DNA from: a virus
Length of the DNA: 64,000 bases
IMG/VR virus record: IMGVR_UViG_3300034082_001517
Coordinates: 1-64,000 of that record
Direction: 5' to 3' (one strand)
The stretch's first letter is position 1. Every line of letters begins with the position of its first letter. A model generated the notes under the pieces. That model ran no database searches and had not been told where the DNA came from. It saw only the letters and a program-made list of their open reading frames with translations. Position numbers and translations under genes: made by a program. Positions 58,321 to 63,537 of the stretch are shown here, piece after piece.

Positions 58321-58614
58321 ATGGATGAATACGGATTAGTCCTAATGCTTATGGCATTTGGAATACTGTGTTGTCTGTCGGGGTATGCGTTTGGATACGC
58401 CGAGCGAGACAATGCGATTGAATCAGCCCGTGATCGTGCTTACGATGAATGGCTTGAGACCAAGTACACTCCCTATGAGATTGCTACAGGTGCCGCAGAT
58501 GATGAGGCATATACAGACTGGAGCGGTTGGACTGGTCTTGGTTACAAGCGTTCTCGTGAGGAACTGGATCAAATGTGGAAAGACCTTGAGACCTCAACGG
58601 AAAGGGGTAAATAA
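58321..58614 (+). CDS. Array gene 1, membrane-anchored 97-residue protein
   Basis: Residues 4-26 are a hydrophobic helix (YGLVLMLMAFGILCCLSGYAFGY), followed by a charged helical domain (ERDNAIESARDRAYDEWLETKYTPYEIATGAADDEAYTDWSGWTGLGYKRSREELDQMWKDLETSTERGK) rich in Asp, Glu and Trp. SD from the unit 1 leader. No family recognised; a membrane-attached scaffold or superinfection factor is possible. Confidence 0.7.
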   Translation: MDEYGLVLMLMAFGILCCLSGYAFGYAERDNAIESARDRAYDEWLETKYTPYEIATGAADDEAYTDWSGWTGLGYKRSREELDQMWKDLETSTERGK

Positions 58615-58636
58615 CGAATAACTAAACCCAACCAGC

Positions 58637-58684
58637 GAGCGTGTGGTGTGTCCCCTCCGACACATCACACGCTCACTTTTTTTT
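58637..58684 (+). terminator. Terminator T2
   Basis: Long stem GAGCGTGTG.TGTGTC with GACACA.CACACGCTC and TTTTTTTT. Confidence 0.9.
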
Positions 58685-58901
58685 GCCCCGAACACCATGC
58701 ACACAGCACAGGTAGGTCTCAGAGTTTAACATACACTCAGCCTACACATGCTGTGCTTGGTGGACTACGGTGCGCTTAGCTCAAGTTGTACTCCAATGAT
58801 AAGGTGATGCGGGTAGATTTACATTGAATACATATTCTTACTTACTCTGTAAGGTAGTAGATGTCGGAACAAACCTAACCCCGATAGAGAGGATAACCAT
58901 T
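58685..58901 (+). promoter_or_regulatory. Leader unit 2
   Basis: CACCA (58693-58697) and CACAGCA (58702-58708) can pair with TGCTGTG (58749-58755) and TGGTG. P1-like TTTAACATACACTC near 58725. H1 58757-58796: TTGG+ACTAC with GTTGT+CCAA, one mismatch. Micro-ORF 58807-58827 (MRVDLH). P2: TTGAATACATATTC from 58824, TGTAAGGT 58848-58855. H2 58862-58886: TGTCGG/CCGATA. SD AGAGGA. Confidence 0.72.
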
Positions 58902-59168
58902 ATGGAATTTTCCCTAATACTTGGTTCCTTCTACGCTTACACTAATGGTCATATGTATGAGATTTACTCTACATACGCTGATGACGGTGTGTGCGTGTAT
59001 GTAGCGTGGTGCTATACAACAACCTCAGACCGTGTGGTTGAGGGTACAGTAGAGCGTTACGAGACAGACAGCCTGCGTTCAGCGAAAGCGTGGTGCAGGA
59101 AGTACGACAGGAAGCGCCAGGCTCACTTGCTGGAGAAACAGCAGGACAGGTATCGTATCTACAACTGA
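58902..59168 (+). CDS. Array gene 2, unknown 88-residue protein
   Basis: ATG 58902 is chosen: the frame extends upstream to 58824, but that part is the P2 promoter and H2 hairpin. The product MEFSLILGSFYAYTNGHMYEIYSTYADDGVCVYVAWCYTTTSDRVVEGTVERYETDSLRSAKAWCRKYDRKRQAHLLEKQQDRYRIYN is beta-rich at the N-terminus (three Cys) and basic helical at the C-terminus. No family recognised; nucleic-acid binding is possible. Confidence 0.68.
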   Translation: MEFSLILGSFYAYTNGHMYEIYSTYADDGVCVYVAWCYTTTSDRVVEGTVERYETDSLRSAKAWCRKYDRKRQAHLLEKQQDRYRIYN

Positions 59169-59180
59169 TACGAACAATCA

Positions 59181-59209
59181 AACCCTCACCTTCGGGTGGG
59201 GGTTTTTTT
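59181..59209 (+). terminator. Terminator T3
   Basis: ACCCTCACC, TTCG, GGTGGGGGT, then TTTTTTT. Confidence 0.9.
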
Positions 59210-59210
59210 G

Positions 59211-59431
59211 TTGCCCGAACACCCAACACACAGCACACATAGGTCTCAGAGTTTTAATATGCACTCAACGCACACATGCTGTGGGGTGGTGGGCAACGGT
59301 GCGCCTAGCTCAAGTTGCACTCCAGCGATCAGGGGATGCACACGATTTCATATTGAATACATATTCTCTCACACTCTGTAAGGTATTGAGTGTCGGTAAG
59401 AGTGCCAAGTCACAACGACAAGGGGAATACA
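59211..59431 (+). promoter_or_regulatory. Leader unit 3
   Basis: CACCC (59220-59224) and CACAGCA (59229-59235) can pair with TGCTGTG+GGGTG (59277-59288). P1 TTTAATATGCACTC from 59253. H1 59287-59324: TGG+GCAAC with GTTGC+CCA. Micro-ORF 59336-59356 (MHTISY). P2: TTGAATACATATTC 59353-59366, TGTAAGGT 59377-59384. H2 59391-59420: TGTCG/CGACA. SD AAGGGG. Confidence 0.78.
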
Positions 59432-59728
59432 ATGAAACAGCAAAGCAAGGCGCAAGCACGGGCTAAGCAAAGCCGTGAGCAGGTACAAGCCAACAAGCGT
59501 ATCAAGGCTGTCAATGCCGATATGCGCAATGGCGATACCGTAATGACACTGGGCGAGCAATTGGCAATGCTCACCGATAAGTACGAGCAGGCATTGAGCA
59601 AGAACGGAAGCAATCACCCATCAACACAAGGGCTCTTGTTCCTTGTTCGTTCCTACTCAAGCACTATCCAGAACCAGACAACGGATAAAGCCAAAGCCGA
59701 AGCCAAAGCAAACACAATCGCTCAATAG
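59432..59728 (+). CDS. Array gene 3, basic helical 98-residue protein
   Basis: ATG 59432 follows AAGGGG; the longer frame from 59390 runs through H2. The product MKQQSKAQARAKQSREQVQANKRIKAVNADMRNGDTVMTLGEQLAMLTDKYEQALSKNGSNHPSTQGLLFLVRSYSSTIQNQTTDKAKAEAKANTIAQ has a Lys/Arg/Gln-rich first 30 residues, then helices. Likely nucleic-acid binding or an oligomerising helix bundle; no family recognised. Confidence 0.68.
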   Translation: MKQQSKAQARAKQSREQVQANKRIKAVNADMRNGDTVMTLGEQLAMLTDKYEQALSKNGSNHPSTQGLLFLVRSYSSTIQNQTTDKAKAEAKANTIAQ

Positions 59729-59756
59729 CGACTATCCACCCCCAATAATACAAATC

Positions 59757-59787
59757 AACCCCTTGCCTTCGGGCAGGGGGTTTTTTT
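59757..59787 (+). terminator. Terminator T4
   Basis: AACCCCTTGCC, TTCG, GGCAGGGGGTT and TTTTT. Confidence 0.9.
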
Positions 59788-59788
59788 G

Positions 59789-60005
59789 TGCCCCGAACAC
59801 CACCATCTCAGGACGCATAGATCTCAGGGTTTAATATGCACTCAACGCACACAAGATACGGTGGTGGGCAACGGTGCGCATAGCTCAAGTTGCACTCCAG
59901 CGATAAGGATATGATGATGCTTTTATATTGAATACATATTCTCACTCACTTGGTAAGGTGTTATCTGTCGGCAAGGTGCCAAGTCACAGCGATAAGGGGT
60001 AAGCA
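59789..60005 (+). promoter_or_regulatory. Leader unit 4
   Basis: CACCACC+ATCT (59798-59808) can pair with AGAT (59854-59857)+GGTGGTG (59860-59866). P1 TTTAATATGCACTC from 59830. H1 59862-59899: TGG+GCAAC with GTTGC+CCA. Micro-ORF 59911-59931 (MMMLLY). P2: TTGAATACATATTCTC 59928-59943, TAAGGT 59954-59959. H2 59966-59994: TGTCG/CGATA (one G-U). SD AAGGGG. Confidence 0.78.
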
Positions 60006-60239
60006 ATGAGAACAGTAATTAGCATTCCCACCGAGCAATGCCCACTCTGTAGCAAGATGGGTGAGATCACTATGGATCTCGGAGTGTGGGAGATCGGCGT
60101 AGTCAAGCGTGCGCAAGGGGAATATATCCAAGATGCATTCCCCGCACTCTCGGCAGGGGAGCGTGAACAACTTATGACAGGCATTCATTCAGAGTGCTGG
60201 GATAAGGAATTTGCAGGCACCGAAGAGGAAGGCGAATAA
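60006..60239 (+). CDS. Array gene 4a, Cys-containing 77-residue protein
   Basis: The product MRTVISIPTEQCPLCSKMGEITMDLGVWEIGVVKRAQGEYIQDAFPALSAGEREQLMTGIHSECWDKEFAGTEEEGE has CPLC and HSEC, a plausible four-ligand zinc site. The GIHSECWD ending resembles small zinc proteins common in actinophages. Its stop overlaps the start of the next gene (TAATG), so this unit holds two coupled genes. Confidence 0.7.
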   Translation: MRTVISIPTEQCPLCSKMGEITMDLGVWEIGVVKRAQGEYIQDAFPALSAGEREQLMTGIHSECWDKEFAGTEEEGE

Positions 60240-60484
60240 TGTCGCTTAGCCAAGAGGTGCTGTACGAGATCCTGCACGCCGTAGCCTCGCTACGCATTCC
60301 TAAAGTAGACGGGGTAATCCTTGACGCTCTCAAGGTGCCTGATGAGATACTGAAGGAAGGCGGTGTAAGGTGCAGGTATTACAAGCGCATGGTGGAGCGT
60401 GATATACATAATCACCCCGCCATCAAGCCAGTATCTGTCCATTGGACAGCGCACGGTGATTGCTTTCTACGGAAAGCAGTTTGA
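60239..60484 (+). CDS. Array gene 4b, unknown 81-residue protein
   Basis: MSLSQEVLYEILHAVASLRIPKVDGVILDALKVPDEILKEGGVRCRYYKRMVERDIHNHPAIKPVSVHWTAHGDCFLRKAV. Helical at the start, beta-like at the end, two Cys and several His. Coupled to gene 4a and followed at once by terminator T5. No family recognised. Confidence 0.65.
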   Translation: MSLSQEVLYEILHAVASLRIPKVDGVILDALKVPDEILKEGGVRCRYYKRMVERDIHNHPAIKPVSVHWTAHGDCFLRKAV

Positions 60485-60488
60485 AAAA

Positions 60489-60526
60489 TTCCCTCCCGAG
60501 CCGAAAGGCTTGGGGGGGTTTTTTTT
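60489..60526 (+). terminator. Terminator T5
   Basis: CCCTCCCGAGCC, GAAA, GGCTTGGGGGGG and TTTTTTTT. Confidence 0.9.
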
Positions 60527-60527
60527 G

Positions 60528-60744
60528 CCCGTACTCCGACCAGACAGCACGCAACAGTAAACCATATTGAATACATGCTCACTACACATGCTATGAGGGT
60601 GGTGGGCAACGGTGCGCATAGCTCAAGTTGCACTCCAGCAATAAGGATAATATGATATAAACATATTGAATACATATTCTCGCTCATATTGTAAGGTATT
60701 GAGTGTCGGTACAGCGCCAAGTCGCAACGACAAGGGAGAAGCAA
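60528..60744 (+). promoter_or_regulatory. Leader unit 5
   Basis: P1 TTGAATACATGCTC (60567-60580) with TATGAG 19 nt after TTGAAT. H1 60600-60637: TGG+GCAAC with GTTGC+CCA. The expected micro-ORF ATG is followed by an early stop (ATG ATA TAA). P2: TTGAATACATATTC from 60666, TGTAAGGT 60690-60697. H2 60704-60732: TGTCG/CGACA. SD AAGGGAG. Confidence 0.76.
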
Positions 60745-61011
60745 ATGCGTAAAGTAAAGGCAGGTTCAGTCAATGTAATCAAGCGTGGTCGTGCTAAGCG
60801 TCACGATCAGTATCTAATTGACTGTGTGAACGCTGTAACCAATGCGACAGATGTAATGGTCACAGAGTGTCGTATCCCTAATACCGTTGTAGATAAAGGG
60901 CGTATTCGTGCCCGTATCGCAAGGGCGCAAGGGTCAACCAAACTAAGTATCCAATTCCACTTGGATAAAGGCAAACTTATCCCCGTGCTAAGCAAGAAGC
61001 GCACTAAGTAA
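60745..61011 (+). CDS. Array gene 5, basic 88-residue protein
   Basis: ATG 60745 follows AAGGGAG; the frame to 60703 runs through H2. The product MRKVKAGSVNVIKRGRAKRHDQYLIDCVNAVTNATDVMVTECRIPNTVVDKGRIRARIARAQGSTKLSIQFHLDKGKLIPVLSKKRTK has the same outline as the three tandem paralogues downstream: an NVIKRGR start, a central helix, an RGRIARA-like turn, a strand, and a Lys/Arg end. It is therefore a distant member of the same family. Nucleic-acid binding is likely from charge, not proven. Confidence 0.72.
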   Translation: MRKVKAGSVNVIKRGRAKRHDQYLIDCVNAVTNATDVMVTECRIPNTVVDKGRIRARIARAQGSTKLSIQFHLDKGKLIPVLSKKRTK

Positions 61012-61032
61012 CCAAGTCGCTTCCCCAAGCAG

Positions 61033-61069
61033 TCCCCTCAAGCCGAAAGGCTTGGGGGGATTTTTTTTT
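61033..61069 (+). terminator. Terminator T6
   Basis: CCCCTCAAGCC, GAAA, GGCTTGGGGGG then TTTTTTTTT. Confidence 0.9.
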
Positions 61070-61070
61070 G

Positions 61071-61315
61071 CCCGAACACCGACCACACAGCACACAGCGA
61101 TGCCCAATGTTGAATACACGCTCACCATACATGCTATGAGGGTGGTGGGCAACGGTGCGCCTAGCTCAAGTTGCACTCCAGCAGTAAGGGGATGATGACA
61201 TATTTATATTGAATACATATTCTCTTTACATATGTAATGTAATGAGTGTTGGTGAGCGCCTAATTGCTCACATTCCGTGAGCGATGGCTAAAAACTCATC
61301 GCAAGGGAAAAGCCA
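61071..61315 (+). promoter_or_regulatory. Leader unit 6, with expanded second hairpin
   Basis: P1 TTGAATACACGCTC from 61110 with TATGAG 19 nt after TTGAAT. H1 61143-61180: TGG+GCAAC with GTTGC+CCA. Micro-ORF 61192-61212 (MMTYLY). P2: TTGAATACATATTCTC 61209-61224, TGTAATGT 61233-61240. The usual H2 is replaced: GTGAGC (61252-61257) and GTGAGC (61277-61282) compete for one GCTCAC (61266-61271), and GCGATG (61281-61286) pairs with CATCGC (61297-61302) just before SD AAGGG. Confidence 0.75.
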
Positions 61316-61624
61316 ATGAGTAAGAAAATAAATCTAAGCCAAGTCACAAACTTGGTCAAGCGTGGCAGACAAGCCATTATTGACCTCGCTCTAGTTGCCG
61401 ATATCCAGGCGCTAGACCCAGCGATTGAGGGTGACGCATTCATCTACGAGGACGCACAAGGCGACACCAGCGATGAGGATTTTCCAAATTGGAAAAACAC
61501 TTGGCGAGGTCGTGTCGCAAAAGCAGGCGAGGCTTGCGACCGTGAATGCTCCATTCTGTGGACTACAGAGGGAGAGATGGTGGTATCACTCAAGCCTGTC
61601 AAGGGCAAGCGCAAGCGCAAGTAG
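61316..61624 (+). CDS. Tandem paralogue A (102 residues, basic tail)
   Basis: Sequence plan: KINLSQVTNLVKRGRQAIID (residues 4-23), a helix with acidic DPAIEGDAFIYEDAQGDTSDEDF, then NTWRGRVAKAGEACDRECSILWTTEGEMVVSLKPVK and the tail GKRKRK. The same order of motifs occurs in the next two genes. The N-terminal KRGRQ helix and basic tail suggest nucleic-acid binding; the WRGRVAKAGE helix and WTTEGEMVVSL strand look like a small conserved fold. No known family recognised. It has its own leader and terminator. Confidence 0.78.
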   Translation: MSKKINLSQVTNLVKRGRQAIIDLALVADIQALDPAIEGDAFIYEDAQGDTSDEDFPNWKNTWRGRVAKAGEACDRECSILWTTEGEMVVSLKPVKGKRKRK

Positions 61625-61662
61625 TGAGACCATAGTGAGGTAAAGAGTTACCTTGCCAAACT

Positions 61663-61697
61663 AACCCCATAAGCCTTATGGCTTGTGGGGTTTTTTT
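61663..61697 (+). terminator. Terminator T7
   Basis: AACCCCATAAGCC, TTAT, GGCTTGTGGGGTT and TTTTT. Confidence 0.9.
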
Positions 61698-61698
61698 G

Positions 61699-61944
61699 GG
61701 TGGTGTTCTCGCTGGCTAGTCGCCCAGAGAACACCACCTTGCAGAGAGTCCCTATGCTCACAAATTTAATACACATTTCCTATCCCGACACATGGCGGTT
61801 GGGCAACGGTGCGATTAGCTCAAGTTGCACTACCGCCGTAAGGGAAGTATAGGGACTTTATATTGAATACAAATTCTGATGACATAGGTATAGTTATTGA
61901 TGTCGGTATAAACGCCAAGTCGTATCCGATAAAGGATAACTACA
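61699..61944 (+). promoter_or_regulatory. Leader unit 7, with extra upstream hairpin
   Basis: Extra hairpin 61699-61738: perfect 12-bp stem GGTGGTGTTCTC/GAGAACACCACC around GCTGGCTAGTCGCCCA. P1 TTTAATACACATTTCC from 61765. H1 61794-61837: GGCGGT+GCAAC with GTTGC+ACCGCC. P2: TTGAATACAAATTC 61863-61876, -10 TATAGT 61889-61894. H2 61901-61931: TGTCGG/CCGATA. SD AAAGGA before ATG 61945. No micro-ORF with ATG. Confidence 0.78.
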
Positions 61945-62247
61945 ATGAAAGTCAATCTAAACGAATTGACCAATTTGGTCAAGCGTGGCAGGCAGGCAAT
62001 CCTTGATATGAATCTTGTTGCAGAGATTCAGACCATTGATCCAGCAATCATTGGTGATGCAATCATCTATGATCTTGCACAAGGTGATCCAAGTGATGAA
62101 GACTTTGCCAATCACAAGAACACTTGGCGTGGGCGTGTTGCCCGCAGTGCCGAGTATCTCGGCGTTGATTGCTCGGTCAATTGGACAACCGAAGGCGAGA
62201 TGATCGTCTCGCTCAAGCCCGTCAAGGCTAAGCGCAACCGCAAGTAG
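61945..62247 (+). CDS. Tandem paralogue B (100 residues)
   Basis: MKVNLNELTNLVKRGRQAILDMNLV, then DPAIIGDAIIYDLAQGDPSDEDFANHKNTWRGRVARSAEYLGVDCSVNWTTEGEMIVSLKPVKAKRNRK. Same plan as paralogues A and C, but the ACDREC motif is replaced by YLGVDC, so one Cys is lost and it is probably not a metal site. Divergence is mostly in the middle; ends are nearly constant, so the function probably rests on the KRGRQ helix, the WRGRVA helix and the basic tail. Confidence 0.78.
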   Translation: MKVNLNELTNLVKRGRQAILDMNLVAEIQTIDPAIIGDAIIYDLAQGDPSDEDFANHKNTWRGRVARSAEYLGVDCSVNWTTEGEMIVSLKPVKAKRNRK

Positions 62248-62277
62248 TTAGTGCCCCGCAAGCCCAATGAATACAAG

Positions 62278-62310
62278 AGCCCCGTGAGCCTTAGTGCTCA
62301 CGGGGCTTTC
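62278..62310 (+). terminator. Terminator T8
   Basis: AGCCCCGTGAGC, short loop, GCTCACGGGGCT and TTCTT. The U-tract is weaker than in other units. Confidence 0.85.
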
Positions 62311-62312
62311 TT

Positions 62313-62557
62313 GGCGGTTGTTCTCGCTGGCTATACGCCCAGAGAACAACCGCCGCTTAGAGTCACACCTGATCTCATGTTTAGTACACAATTCCCAATC
62401 ACAATACACGGCTGTGGTTCAACGGTGCGCCTAGCTCAAGTTGAACAACAGCCAATTGGGAAATAGAGGAGAAATATATTGAATACATATTCTCACTTAC
62501 TTGTTACTATGTATTTGTGGGTAACAATGCCAAGTCATATCCCATAAAGGAAATACA
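62313..62557 (+). promoter_or_regulatory. Leader unit 8, with extra upstream hairpin
   Basis: Extra hairpin 62313-62354: perfect 13-bp stem GGCGGTTGTTCTC/GAGAACAACCGCC around GCTGGCTATACGCCCA. P1 TTTAGTACACAATTCC from 62370. H1 62410-62453: GGCTGT+GTTCAAC with GTTGAAC+ACAGCC, the longest H1 stem of the array. P2: TTGAATACATATTCTC 62479-62494, weak -10 near 62504-62510. H2 62516-62546: TGTGGG/CCCATA, a compensated change from TGTCGG/CCGATA. SD AAAGGA. Confidence 0.8.
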
Positions 62558-62866
62558 ATGACCCTTAAAGTCAATTTGAGCGAAATCACCAATTTGGTGA
62601 AGCGTGGCAGGCAGGCTGTCATAGATCAGGCGTTACTTGCCGACATTATGTCATTAGACGCTAATGTTGCTGGCGATGCCTTTATTTATGCCGATGCCCA
62701 AGGCGACCCAACAGACGATGAATTTGTTAATCACAAAAATTCATGGCGTGGGCGTGTTGCCAAGGCTGGCGAAGCGTGTGACCGTGACTGCTCCATTTTG
62801 TGGACTACAGCAGGCGAAATGGTCGTATCGCTCAAGCCAGTAAAGGCGAAGCGCAACCGTAAGTAA
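62558..62866 (+). CDS. Tandem paralogue C (102 residues)
   Basis: MTLKVNLSEITNLVKRGRQAVIDQALLADIMSLDANVAGDAFIYADAQGDPTDDEFVNHKNSWRGRVAKAGEACDRDCSILWTTAGEMVVSLKPVKAKRNRK. Shares the ACDRDC motif with paralogue A and the tail KAKRNRK with B, so exchange or recent duplication among the three is likely. Its downstream unit is degenerate. Function unknown; small basic conserved protein. Confidence 0.78.
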   Translation: MTLKVNLSEITNLVKRGRQAVIDQALLADIMSLDANVAGDAFIYADAQGDPTDDEFVNHKNSWRGRVAKAGEACDRDCSILWTTAGEMVVSLKPVKAKRNRK

Positions 62867-62889
62867 TTCCCCCGTTAGGTAATAGAGAC

Positions 62890-62924
62890 AAACCCCATAT
62901 GCCATAAGGCGTATGGGGTTTTTC
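62890..62924 (+). terminator. Terminator T9
   Basis: AACCCCATATGCC, ATAA, GGCGTATGGGGTT and TTTCTTT. Confidence 0.9.
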
Positions 62925-62927
62925 TTT

Positions 62928-63074
62928 ACGGGTGTTCTCGCTGGCTATTCGCCCAGAGAACACCCGTTTTGTCTATGCCAATGCGATTAGATATTTAATA
63001 CAAATTCTCAATCTCTATTCATGTAAATGGCGGGTGGTCCAAATAGAAATGTATTTGTATTTGTACACCCGCCA
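62928..63074 (+). promoter_or_regulatory. Unit 9, degenerate end of the array
   Basis: Extra hairpin 62928-62967: perfect 12-bp stem ACGGGTGTTCTC/GAGAACACCCGT around GCTGGCTATTCGCCCA. One box TTTAATACAAATTCTC from 62994 with ATGTAAATG downstream. Hairpin 63028-63074: TGGCGGGTG/CACCCGCCA; the conserved H1 loop core is lost, and there is no P2, H2 or gene. Confidence 0.7.
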
Positions 63075-63537
63075 AAATTTATATGTTTATATCTGCGTTT
63101 TTAATAATGTTACTAATCATACACATGTTTATACCTATACAATCAGAAATGTATTTACAATTAACAATGAGGAGGTCGGGGTTATCATAGGGGCTGGGAT
63201 AGCGGATGCGATTCTCTATATCTGTCGGGGCAAATTACAACTGTGTAATCAATGCGTATATCAGTATGTATACAGAACCATTTAACCCCCGATAAATCTG
63301 TACTAAAATCGCTGGAGATTAGCGGCTGTAAAAAGACCTATTAAAAGGGGGTTGATTAGTTATATCTATGTATCTATCCTCCTAGTAAGGACTGATATAG
63401 GTTATTTCGTATAGCGAATCATAGGGGGTCTCTAATTATGAGCTTTTTTGCCCCGTTTTGTTCAATTGTTGACCAATTTAGTCGTATATTATTATATTTA
63501 TGCCTATTTTTATTTATTTATTACCCTAATTTTAGGC
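63075..63537. other. A+T-rich noncoding stretch
   Basis: No convincing gene is visible. The strand is rich in TATA and TTTA words. A stem AACCCCC (63284-63290) with GGGGGTT (63347-63353) encloses a small hairpin CGCT/AGCG (63310-63324). This could be a regulatory RNA, a 3' structure or a replication-linked region. A frame 62932-63285 crosses the hairpin of unit 9 and is rejected as a gene. Confidence 0.45.

Larger units (their letters stand above)
57451..63074 (+). repeat. Array of ten promoter-hairpin-SD-gene-terminator units
   Basis: Units repeat every 0.2-0.6 kb. A full unit reads: promoter-like box P1 (TTTAATAC/TTGAATAC type), hairpin H1 with loop core TGCGCNTAGCTCAA, AAGG plus a 6-codon ORF in several units, promoter P2 (TTGAATACATATTC, 20-nt spacer after TTGAAT, TAAGGT-like -10), hairpin H2 holding TGCCAAGTC, AAGGGG, gene, terminator. 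Stems change in a compensatory way while loops stay constant, which supports folding as RNA. Units are described one by one below. Region is more G+C-rich than the rest of the window. Confidence 0.85.

Noticed and set aside
58824-58901. Longer N-termini for array genes 2, 3 and 5 (starts at 58824, 59390, 60703)
   Set aside because: These parts overlap P2 and H2, and the SD stands right before the shorter starts.
57530-62453. H1 as a tRNA or tRNA-like element (TAGCTCAAGTTG resembles a D arm, GGTTCAA a T loop)
   Set aside because: There is no acceptor stem, anticodon arm or correct arm order; the likeness is limited to short words.
57451-63074. Integron-like cassette array (GTTCAAC/GTTGAAC in units 0 and 8 fit the RYYYAAC/GTTRRRY core)
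   Set aside because: The arms are only 16 nt apart, other units do not fit the core, each unit has its own promoters and terminator, and no integrase is seen.
57451-63074. CRISPR array
   Set aside because: Repeats are long, imperfect, spaced by 0.2-0.6 kb with genes between, and there are no cas genes.
62932-63285. 117-residue reading frame
   Set aside because: It runs through the extra hairpin and promoter box of unit 9, has poor composition and no ribosome-binding site.
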